DNA from: an uncultured Oscillospiraceae bacterium | Lineage (GTDB): Bacteria; Bacillota; Clostridia; Oscillospirales; Acutalibacteraceae | Assembly (NCBI GenBank): GCA_900555705.1 | Contig: USLV01000017.1 | Coordinates: 1 to 11,979 of the forward strand | Direction of reading: 5' to 3' | Length of the DNA stretch: 11,979 bases | Shown here: positions 6,476-11,979 of the stretch, piece after piece | Numbering within the stretch: the first letter of the stretch is position 1 | Layout of the letters: the number at the start of each line of letters is the position of its first letter | Notes under the pieces: model-generated | Told to the model about the DNA's origin: nothing | Database searches by the model: none | What the model saw: the letters and a program-made list of their open reading frames with translations, nothing else | Made by a program: the position numbers and the translations under genes

Positions 6476-7255
6476 ATGGCTGTTTTGACAGCGGAGCATA
6501 TCCGCAAGTCCTTTGCAGACAAGGTGGTGCTGGACGATATCTCCCTCGAGGTCGGCGAAGGGGAGGTCCTGTCGGTGATCGGGCCGTCCGGTTCGGGCAA
6601 ATCGACCCTGCTGCGTTGTCTGACCCTGCTCGAACGGGTGGATCGGGGCGATATCCGCTATGGCGAGCTCTGCATGGTGGCAACCAGGGGGGAGCGGGGC
6701 GTTTATTCCCCCGCCGCGACGCTCCAACAGATCCGCCGTCGTTTCGGGCTGGTGTTCCAGAACTTTCATCTTTTTCCGCATTTCAACGTCCTGCGGAATA
6801 TCACCGAGGCGCCGGTCTGCGTCGGCGGGAAAAATCGGGCGGAGGCGCGCGATGAGGCGATGGTGCTGCTCGAGAAGGTCGGTCTCGCCGACCGCGCGTC
6901 CGCCTATCCCTGTGAGCTGTCCGGCGGCCAGCAGCAGCGGGTGGCGATCGCCCGCGCGCTTGCGATGCATCCGGCACTGCTCTTTTTCGACGAGCCGACC
7001 TCGGCGCTCGACCCGGAGCTGACCGGCGATATCCTGAAGGTGATCCGCTCGCTCGCGGAGGAGCATATGACCATGGTGGTCGTGACCCATGAGATGGCGT
7101 TTGCGCGGGACGTCTCCGACCGCGTGATTTTCATGGACGGCGGGGTCATCGTCGAGCAGGGCGATCCCCACCAGGTGATCGCCAACCCGCAGAACGAGCG
7201 CACCCGAGCATTCCTCAACCGCTTTCTCGAAAGCGGCGTCGCCTTCTCGGAATAA
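6476..7255 (+). CDS. Polar amino acid ABC transporter ATP-binding protein (GlnQ/HisP type)
   Basis: A 259-residue cytoplasmic ATPase that powers the permease encoded just upstream. All catalytic motifs are intact: Walker A GPSGSGKST (36-44), Q-loop VFQNFHLFPHFNVLRNI, signature LSGGQQQR (148-155), Walker B LLFFDEP with Asp172-Glu173, D-loop SALDPE, and switch His205 in VTHEMAFA. A short insertion (CMVATRGERGVYSPAATLQQI) before the Q-loop matches the longer variant found in some family members. ATG 6476 follows AAAGGGG. With its neighbours it forms a complete one-permease importer. The next gene starts 4 bases after its stop. Confidence 0.96.
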   Translation: MAVLTAEHIRKSFADKVVLDDISLEVGEGEVLSVIGPSGSGKSTLLRCLTLLERVDRGDIRYGELCMVATRGERGVYSPAATLQQIRRRFGLVFQNFHLFPHFNVLRNITEAPVCVGGKNRAEARDEAMVLLEKVGLADRASAYPCELSGGQQQRVAIARALAMHPALLFFDEPTSALDPELTGDILKVIRSLAEEHMTMVVVTHEMAFARDVSDRVIFMDGGVIVEQGDPHQVIANPQNERTRAFLNRFLESGVAFSE

Positions 7256-7259
7256 CGGG

Positions 7260-8078
7260 ATGCGGACGCTGTATGTGAGTGATCTGGACGGCACGCTGCT
7301 GAATCCGCGGGCCGTCCTTTCGCCGTTTTCCGCTGCGATTCTGCGGGAACGGATCGAGACGGGACTGGATTTTACAGTAGCGACCGCCCGGACGGCGGCC
7401 ACGGTGCTGCCGCTGATGCGGGAGGCCGGGCTGCGGCTGCCGGTCATCCTGATGAACGGTGTGCTGATCTATGATATTGCCCGCGATATCTATACGCAGG
7501 TGCTGACGATCGGGGAGACGGCCTGCCGGGAGGTGTTCGCGCTGCTGCGGGCGCGGGGCGTGACCGGCTTTGCCTATACGGTCGAGGACAACCGAATGCA
7601 CACCTTTTATGAAAACCTCGACGCACCCCACCGACGCGCCTTTTATGAGGAGCGGCGGGAGCGGTACCACAAGGAGTTCACCCATATTCCGGATTTCGCG
7701 GCGCTTGCCGGCCGCCCGGTCGTCTATCTGTCGCTCTTTGATCGCGAGGAGGTACTGCGGCCGGTGCGGGAGGCGCTGGCTTCGCTGCCGGTACACTGCG
7801 AGTTTTACCGCGATATCTACGACCCGGCGCTGTGGTATCTCGAGCTGAGCAGCCCGCAGGCGGCGAAGAGCCGTGCGGCGCTTCGGCTGAAGGAGGAGGG
7901 CGGCTTTGACCGGCTGGTGAGCTTCGGGGACAATTTCAACGATCTGTCGCTCTTCTCGGTGAGTGACGCGGCCTATGCGGTGGCGAATGCGCGGCCGGAG
8001 GTACAGGCGGCGGCGACTGCCGTGATCGATGGAAATGACCGGGATGGGGTGGCGAGATGGCTGAGAGACAACACATAG
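7260..8078 (+). CDS. Cof-type HAD-superfamily phosphatase (IIB)
   Basis: A 272-residue cytoplasmic hydrolase of the Cof/YidA type, which removes phosphate from small phosphorylated metabolites by way of an aspartyl-phosphate. Motif I is SDLDGTLLN, with nucleophile Asp8 and acid/base Asp10. The later motifs are seen as a conserved Lys in QAAKSRAALRLK and as SFGDNFNDLSLF (Asp224 and Asp228 bind Mg). The long middle region is the type IIB cap. The stop of the ATPase gene and this ATG are only 4 bases apart and no strong ribosome binding site is visible, so translation is probably coupled to the transporter. It overlaps the next gene by 22 bases. The substrate cannot be assigned from sequence. 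Confidence 0.9.
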   Translation: MRTLYVSDLDGTLLNPRAVLSPFSAAILRERIETGLDFTVATARTAATVLPLMREAGLRLPVILMNGVLIYDIARDIYTQVLTIGETACREVFALLRARGVTGFAYTVEDNRMHTFYENLDAPHRRAFYEERRERYHKEFTHIPDFAALAGRPVVYLSLFDREEVLRPVREALASLPVHCEFYRDIYDPALWYLELSSPQAAKSRAALRLKEEGGFDRLVSFGDNFNDLSLFSVSDAAYAVANARPEVQAAATAVIDGNDRDGVARWLRDNT

Positions 8079-8581
8079 TGCACCCGCTGGAGCCGGTGTA
8101 TGATGCAGATTCCCGGGTGCTGATTCTCGGGACAATGCCCTCCCCCCGGTCGCGGGAGGAGGGGTTTTACTATGCACATCCGCGCAACCGGTTCTGGCCG
8201 GTTCTGGCGGCGGTGTTCGGCGAGCCGGTTCCGGAGACGACGGCTGCGCGCCGGGCTTTTCTCCGGCGGCACCGTCTCGCGCTGTGGGATGTGCTGGCCT
8301 CCTGTGAGATCACCGGGGCGGCGGACGGCAGTATTCGCTGTCCCGTCCCGAACGATATCGCCGGACTGCTCGCCCGGACGCGCATTCGGACGGTTTTCAC
8401 AACCGGCCGGCAGGCGGCTGCGCTCTATCGCCGCCTGATCCAGCCGAAGACGGACCGGGAAGCGATCGCGCTGCCGTCGCCCAGTCCGGCCAACTGCGCC
8501 TGCTCGGAGCAGGCGCTTATTCAGGCGTATGCGGCGGTGCGCGCCGCCTGCGATTCGGACGAAGGAGGAGAGAAGCTGTGA
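8057..8581 (+). CDS. DNA-deoxyinosine/uracil-DNA glycosylase-like protein (UDG superfamily, family 6 / HDG type)
   Basis: A 174-residue protein with the short UDG fold expected to excise hypoxanthine (deaminated adenine) from DNA, starting base-excision repair. Visible motifs are VLILGTMPSPRSREEGFYYAHPRNRFW (residues 21-47; the Asn of HPRNRFW is the likely catalytic polar residue in this family) and LPSPSPAN (139-146), the motif that inserts into DNA. It overlaps the HAD gene by 22 bases. ATG 8057 has GGGGTGG just upstream. An in-frame GTG at 8078 overlaps the HAD stop and would also keep every motif, so the start is not certain. The stop overlaps the next start (GTGA). Family assignment is strong; the preferred damaged base is known only from the family. 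Confidence 0.85.
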   Translation: MAERQHIVHPLEPVYDADSRVLILGTMPSPRSREEGFYYAHPRNRFWPVLAAVFGEPVPETTAARRAFLRRHRLALWDVLASCEITGAADGSIRCPVPNDIAGLLARTRIRTVFTTGRQAAALYRRLIQPKTDREAIALPSPSPANCACSEQALIQAYAAVRAACDSDEGGEKL

Positions 8582-9207
8582 AAGAGCCGGTCTGTATGGT
8601 GGTGGGAGCCGGGGAGTTCCGGGAGACGGCGCTGCCAATCGGCCCGCGCGATCTGCTGATCGCGGCGGACGGCGGCGCGGATTATCTGCGGGCGATCGGG
8701 CTGACGCCGGATGTTCTGATTGGAGACATGGATTCGCTGGCGGGGGAAACCGCCACCGAGACCATCCGGCTGCCGAGAGAGAAGGATGACACCGATATGC
8801 GGGCGGCGCTGCGACTCGGCTGGGAACGGGGGTATCGCCGTTTCCGAATCTACGGGGGACTCGGTGGACGGCTGGATCACACGCTGGCCAACCTGCAATG
8901 TCTCGCAGATATCAGCGCCCGCGGCGGCCGTGCCTGCCTGCTCGGGGACGATATCACCGTAACCGCCGTGACGAACGGCGTGTTCGAGCTGCCGCACGGA
9001 CGGCGGGGTGTTGTCTCGGTTTTTGCGGTGAGCGACCGGGCGGCGGGGGTCGCCATCCGCGGGTTGCGTTATGAGCTGGAGGAAGCGCAGCTGACCAGCC
9101 GGTTCCCGATCGGCGTCAGCAACGAGAGTGACGGGACAGGCGGTCGCATATCCGTAGCGGACGGCACGCTGCTGATCCTGTATCCGAGAGGGGAGGAGCC
9201 GGATTGA
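8578..9207 (+). CDS. thiN: Thiamine pyrophosphokinase
   Basis: A 209-residue cytoplasmic enzyme that transfers pyrophosphate from ATP to thiamine to make thiamine diphosphate. The N-terminal catalytic domain shows AADGGADYL (29-37), PDVLIGDMDSL (44-54), KDDTDMRAAL (69-78) and GGLGGRLDHTLANLQCL (93-109). The C-terminal thiamine-binding half contains LTSRFPIGVSNE, with the usual SNE. Length matches bacterial ThiN. GTG 8578 overlaps the upstream stop as GTGA, and GGAGGAG sits 6-8 bases before it. No thiamine riboswitch was seen in this region, so expression should follow the transporter operon. The last codons overlap the next gene's TTG start. Confidence 0.93.
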   Translation: MKEPVCMVVGAGEFRETALPIGPRDLLIAADGGADYLRAIGLTPDVLIGDMDSLAGETATETIRLPREKDDTDMRAALRLGWERGYRRFRIYGGLGGRLDHTLANLQCLADISARGGRACLLGDDITVTAVTNGVFELPHGRRGVVSVFAVSDRAAGVAIRGLRYELEEAQLTSRFPIGVSNESDGTGGRISVADGTLLILYPRGEEPD

Positions 9208-9848
9208 AGGCGGTGATTTTTGATCTCGACGGTACGCTGCTCGACTCGATGGGCGTCTGGGCGCAGATCGACCGGGATTTTCTGCAAAAGCGGGGACTGC
9301 CGGTCCCGGCGGATTATACCGGGGCCGTCGCGTCGATGAGTTTTCGCGAGACGGCGGACTATACGATCGCGCGGTTTTCGCTGCCGGAATCGCCGGAGGC
9401 CGTGATGCGGGAATGGTATGAGATGGCGCGGGAGGCCTACGGCGAGCGGGTGCTGCTCAAGCCGTTTGCGGGCGATTATCTCCGCCGCCTGAAGGCGAGG
9501 GGACTGCTGCTCGCGACCGCGACCAGTCTGACAGACGACCTGTCGGTTCCCGCACTGCGGCGCAACGGGGTGGCGTCGCTGTTCGATGCGACCTGCTGCA
9601 CCGCCGAGGTGGGCCAGGGCAAATCCTCGCCCGCCGTGTTTCTCCGGGCGGCGGAGAAGCTCGGTGTCGCGCCCGCGGACTGCCTTGTGTTTGAGGATAT
9701 CTGCGCGGGGGTGCTCGCCGCGAAGCGGGCGGGCATGACGGTGTTCGGGGTGTTCGACCCGGCCGCGGCAGAGGAGGAAGCGGCCATTCGCGCGGCCGCC
9801 GATGGCTACATCCGTGATTTCCGCGACGCCCCGTTCTATAATGGCTAA
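9204..9848 (+). CDS. HAD-superfamily hydrolase, beta-phosphoglucomutase/phosphatase-like (type IA)
   Basis: A 214-residue HAD protein with motif I VIFDLDGTLLDS (Asp7, Asp9), a helical cap (about residues 16-80), motif II as ATATSLTD, motif III Lys in GQGKSSPAVF, and motif IV VFEDICAGVLAAKRAGM. This resembles the beta-phosphoglucomutase/2-deoxyglucose-6-phosphatase group, whose members act on sugar phosphates or similar small molecules. Isomerase and phosphatase cannot be told apart here. The start is TTG 9204, overlapping the ThiN stop as TTGA, with GGGGAGGAG about 6 bases upstream. No ATG lies between this start and motif I. It is the last gene of the operon and is followed by a strong terminator 12 bases after its stop. 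Confidence 0.88.
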   Translation: MKAVIFDLDGTLLDSMGVWAQIDRDFLQKRGLPVPADYTGAVASMSFRETADYTIARFSLPESPEAVMREWYEMAREAYGERVLLKPFAGDYLRRLKARGLLLATATSLTDDLSVPALRRNGVASLFDATCCTAEVGQGKSSPAVFLRAAEKLGVAPADCLVFEDICAGVLAAKRAGMTVFGVFDPAAAEEEAAIRAAADGYIRDFRDAPFYNG

Positions 9849-9860
9849 ATGGAGAAAAGG

Positions 9861-9901
9861 CAAAACAGCCCGGTAGGGATTTCCCCCACCGGGCTGTTTT
9901 G
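9861..9901. terminator. Bidirectional intrinsic terminator between convergent genes
   Basis: CAAAACAGCCCGGT (9861-9874) pairs with ACCGGGCTGTTTTG (9888-9901), 14 perfect base pairs with a short GGG/CCC extension in the loop. T-rich ends on both strands let it stop the operon on the plus strand and the deacetylase gene on the minus strand. Confidence 0.9.
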
Positions 9902-9914
9902 TGATAGATACGAA

Positions 9915-10703
9915 TCAGAGCTGTACGGTTTTGCCTGCCGGGATGACGATCTTCTCGCCCGCGGCGCGAACCCAGACGTCGATCGCGGAGGGATTGTAGA
10001 TCATGCGGCAGTCGGCGCCGAAGCGGAGATTGCGCTGTGCCGCGCGGTAGTCGAGAATCTCGATGTTGGTGGCGAACCAGACGTTGTCCCGTCCGGACAC
10101 GCGTTTGCAGAACTCCTCCATCAGATCCCAGTTCTGGTTGGCGTCGAACTCGTAGCTGTGGCCCCAGACGTAGAGCAGTCGGTCACCCTTCGCCTTGAAA
10201 AAGGCGTCGACCCGGTCGAGCAGCCGGTCACAGTGGTGACAGGTCGGGTGCCAGAGAAGCGGATCGGAGGGGAAATCGAAGCTGCCGGTGCCTTTGGTGG
10301 TGCGGCTGTATTCCATGCCGCAGGCGCGGAAGACGGCGATTGTCCGCTCGTCATAGTCGCCGTAGGGATAGGACATGCCCCGAACCGGATAGCCGCAGAG
10401 CGCCTCGAGCCGCCGTCGGTCCTCCATGCACTCGTAGACAACCGCCTCGTTCGGCAGCCGTGTGGGCGAGGGATGGGTGAGGGTGTGGGAGGAGACCTCA
10501 TGGTTGCGGTAGAGCGTCGTGATCTCCTCCGGCGCGACGTGCTTCTCTCCGCCGAGCGCGCCCGCGTTGAGATGGAAGGTGCCGCGGACACCGTATTGGT
10601 CGAAGATTTCGACCAGCCGTCGGTCGTGGATGGTGCCGTCGTCGTAGCTCATGGTCACGACGTGGTCGGTGCCGCCCGGATACAGCGATGTTTCAATGCG
10701 CAT
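9915..10703 (-). CDS. Polysaccharide deacetylase-like protein (NodB/CE4 fold), no signal peptide
   Basis: A 262-residue CE4-fold protein. Motif 1 is MSYDDG with Asp21 (base) and Asp22 (metal), and motif 2 is SSHTLTHPS with metal ligands His73 and His77. Motif 3 is MSYPYG (110-115), and a late WGHSYEFD motif belongs to the same subfamily. TCHHCD around 10225 is a further conserved-looking Cys/His patch. The N-terminus MRIETSLYPGG is not a signal peptide and no membrane segment is seen, so the protein is predicted to be cytoplasmic, unlike typical peptidoglycan or chitin deacetylases. Its last 60 residues form a non-catalytic beta-rich tail. ATG 10703 follows AGGGGG by 8 bases. It is a single gene with its own promoter and terminator. 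A metal-dependent amide hydrolase acting on a soluble carbohydrate is likely; the substrate is unknown. Confidence 0.88.
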   Translation of the reverse strand: MRIETSLYPGGTDHVVTMSYDDGTIHDRRLVEIFDQYGVRGTFHLNAGALGGEKHVAPEEITTLYRNHEVSSHTLTHPSPTRLPNEAVVYECMEDRRRLEALCGYPVRGMSYPYGDYDERTIAVFRACGMEYSRTTKGTGSFDFPSDPLLWHPTCHHCDRLLDRVDAFFKAKGDRLLYVWGHSYEFDANQNWDLMEEFCKRVSGRDNVWFATNIEILDYRAAQRNLRFGADCRMIYNPSAIDVWVRAAGEKIVIPAGKTVQL

Positions 10704-10735
10704 GGATACTGCCCCCTAATTCCAAATATAGGCTC

Positions 10736-10765
10736 AGTATAGCACGTCCCCGTGCGGGGTGTCAA
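10736..10765 (-). promoter_or_regulatory. Strong sigma-A-like promoter for the deacetylase gene
   Basis: On the minus strand, TTGACA (10765-10760) is followed after 18 bases by TATACT (10741-10736), preceded by TGC, an extended -10. The transcript would start near 10729, about 26 bases before ATG 10703. Confidence 0.75.
10748..10759. promoter_or_regulatory. Inverted repeat inside the deacetylase promoter spacer, possible operator
   Basis: CCCCG-TG-CGGGG lies between the -35 and -10 elements, touching the -35. A repressor bound here would block the promoter. It is short and GC-rich, so it may be chance. Confidence 0.3.
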
Positions 10766-10803
10766 TGAAGAAAGCTACATGACGCGGACGGCAACAGGTA
10801 CCC

Positions 10804-10814
10804 TGTCATTGACA
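10804..10814. promoter_or_regulatory. Inverted repeat overlapping the comM -35, possible operator
   Basis: TGTCA-T-TGACA is a perfect 11-base inverted repeat whose right arm is within the -35 hexamer TTGACA. Half of it is simply the -35 consensus, so evidence for an operator is weak. Confidence 0.25.
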
Positions 10815-10837
10815 AGAGCAGTATGGGATGTTACACT
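10809..10837 (+). promoter_or_regulatory. Strong sigma-A-like promoter for comM
   Basis: TTGACA (10809-10814) and TACACT (10832-10837) have a 17-base spacer, with TGT just before the -10 as an extended -10. The leader to GTG 10886 is about 42 bases. It is divergent from the deacetylase promoter; the two -35 boxes are 43 bases apart. Confidence 0.75.
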
Positions 10838-10885
10838 GATTGTACTACGGATATACAAACGATACAGCAGCAAGGAGGCGATCCC

Positions 10886-11979
10886 GTGTTTGCGCGTCTC
10901 AACAGCATGGGCCTGATGGGGATCCATGGTTTTCCGGTTCTCGTCGAGGCGGATCTCTCGAGCGGCCTGCCCGGCTTCGATGTGGTGGGACTGCCGGGGA
11001 CGGCGGTGCGGGAATCCCGCGACCGCGTCCGGGCGGCGTTGAAAAACTGCGGCTTCACCTATCCGGTCAGCCGCATCACGGTCAATCTGGCCCCCGCCGA
11101 TGTCAAGAAGGAGGGCTCGGTCTATGATCTGCCGCTGCTGCTCGCGCTGCTGCGCGCCAGCGGCCAGCTCGGCGAACCGCTCGAGGACTGTGCGTTTCTC
11201 GGCGAGCTGTCGCTGACCGGTGAGCTGCGTCCGGTGCATGGCGTGTTGCCGATGGTGATCGCGGCACGGGAGAACGGCTGGCGAAGGGTGTTTGTCCCGG
11301 CCGAAAACGCCGCCGAGGGGGCAGTCGTGGACGGCGTTGAGGTCTATCCGGTCCGGACGGTACCGGAGCTGCTCGCGCATCTGCTCGGACAGGCGGCGAT
11401 CCCGCCGGCAAAGGCGCCGGACGGAACGGCGGTGTCGGACGGCTTTCTGCCGGATTTCGCGGATGTGATGGGGCAGACGGCGGCGCGGCGCGCGATGGAG
11501 GTCGCGGCCGCCGGGGGACACAACATCCTGCTGATCGGCCCGCCCGGCTCGGGCAAGAGCATGCTCGCAAAGCGGTTGCCCTCGATCCTGCCGGATATGA
11601 CCCGCGAGGAGGCGCTCGAGACGACCAAAATCCATTCGGTCGCGGGTACGCTGCCTGGCGGCGCCGGACTGCTGTCCGCCCGCCCCTTTCGCTCGCCCCA
11701 TCACAACATTTCCGCCGCCGGTCTCGCGGGCGGCGGCAGCATCCCGCGCCCCGGAGAGGTCTCGCTCGCCCACAACGGCGTGCTGTTCCTCGACGAGCTG
11801 CCGGAATTTTCCCGCGTGGCAATGGAGAGCCTGCGCCAGCCGCTCGAGGACGGAGCAGTCACCATCTCCCGCGTCAGCGCCTCGCTGTCCTATCCCTGCT
11901 CCTTCATGCTGGTTGCGGCGATGAATCCCTGTCCCTGCGGGTATTACGGCCATCCCACCCGCCCCTGCACCTGTTCCTC
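10886..11979 (+). CDS. comM: ComM/YifB family Mg-chelatase-like AAA+ ATPase, 3' end outside the window
   Basis: 364 codons of a protein that is about 500 residues in this family. GTG 10886 is chosen because AAGGAGG ends 7 bases upstream and the protein opens with the family's N-terminus (FARLNSMGLMGIHGFPVLVE). The N-terminal ChlI-like domain has GLPGFDVVGLPGTAVRESRDRV and RITVNLAPADVKKEGSVYDLP. The AAA+ domain has Walker A GPPGSGKS (218-225), the SPHHNISAAGLAGGG loop, and Walker B GVLFLDELPEF (Asp303). It is followed by MNPCPCGYYG and further cysteines, a conserved cysteine cluster. ComM is a hexameric helicase that extends branch migration of incoming DNA during recombination in natural transformation. 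That role is known from Gram-negative bacteria and is inferred here. The C-terminal lid domain is not in the window. No frameshift is seen. Confidence 0.94.
   Translation, partial: MFARLNSMGLMGIHGFPVLVEADLSSGLPGFDVVGLPGTAVRESRDRVRAALKNCGFTYPVSRITVNLAPADVKKEGSVYDLPLLLALLRASGQLGEPLEDCAFLGELSLTGELRPVHGVLPMVIAARENGWRRVFVPAENAAEGAVVDGVEVYPVRTVPELLAHLLGQAAIPPAKAPDGTAVSDGFLPDFADVMGQTAARRAMEVAAAGGHNILLIGPPGSGKSMLAKRLPSILPDMTREEALETTKIHSVAGTLPGGAGLLSARPFRSPHHNISAAGLAGGGSIPRPGEVSLAHNGVLFLDELPEFSRVAMESLRQPLEDGAVTISRVSASLSYPCSFMLVAAMNPCPCGYYGHPTRPCTCS

Noticed and set aside
8186..8210. Tandem-looking 10-base repeat GTTCTGGCCG/GTTCTGGCGG
   Set aside because: It falls in the conserved NRFWPVLAAV motif of the glycosylase and is explained by the protein sequence, with no further copies.

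Overview
The window reads as a GC-rich chromosomal segment of an anaerobic Firmicute, most plausibly a Clostridia/Oscillospiraceae-type gut or digester bacterium. This is inferred from protein style (a short lipoprotein-anchored polar amino acid ABC transporter, a DHHW protein paired with an MBOAT acyltransferase, ThiN-type thiamine pyrophosphokinase), strong AGGAGG-like ribosome binding sites, GTG and TTG starts, and sigma-A-like promoters in the few AT-rich gaps. No rRNA, tRNA, CRISPR array, insertion sequence or phage gene was seen.

Left part (1-4623, minus strand): a three-gene unit reads MBOAT O-acyltransferase, then a DHHW-family secreted or anchored protein, then uvrC. It starts from a good promoter at 4670-4698. 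The first two genes look like an AlgI/AlgJ-like O-acetylation pair for an exported polymer. The uvrC frame is intact for about 478 codons. At the motif LPDLILLD it then switches, in frame and without a stop, into the second half of a response-regulator receiver domain that runs off the window edge. This is a chimeric join, either a misassembly or a real recombination.

Middle part (4856-9848, plus strand): a compact run of seven genes comprises an amino acid ABC transporter (binding lipoprotein, permease, ATPase), a Cof-type HAD phosphatase, a hypoxanthine/uracil-DNA glycosylase-like protein, thiamine pyrophosphokinase and a second HAD hydrolase. The last five genes are separated by 24 bases or fewer or overlap, with GTGA and TTGA stop/start overlaps, so they are probably translated in a coupled way. 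A 12-bp hairpin lies between the binding-protein gene and the permease gene. The binding protein is the most unusual gene here. The segment that normally forms its C-terminal end sits instead directly after the lipobox, so the fold appears to be circularly permuted.

Right part (9861-11979): a bidirectional terminator separates the operon from a convergent polysaccharide-deacetylase-like gene that lacks a signal peptide. That gene is divergent from comM (a YifB/Mg-chelatase-like AAA+ protein), which is cut by the window end. The 182-base gap between them holds two facing-away promoters with near-consensus elements and two short inverted repeats.
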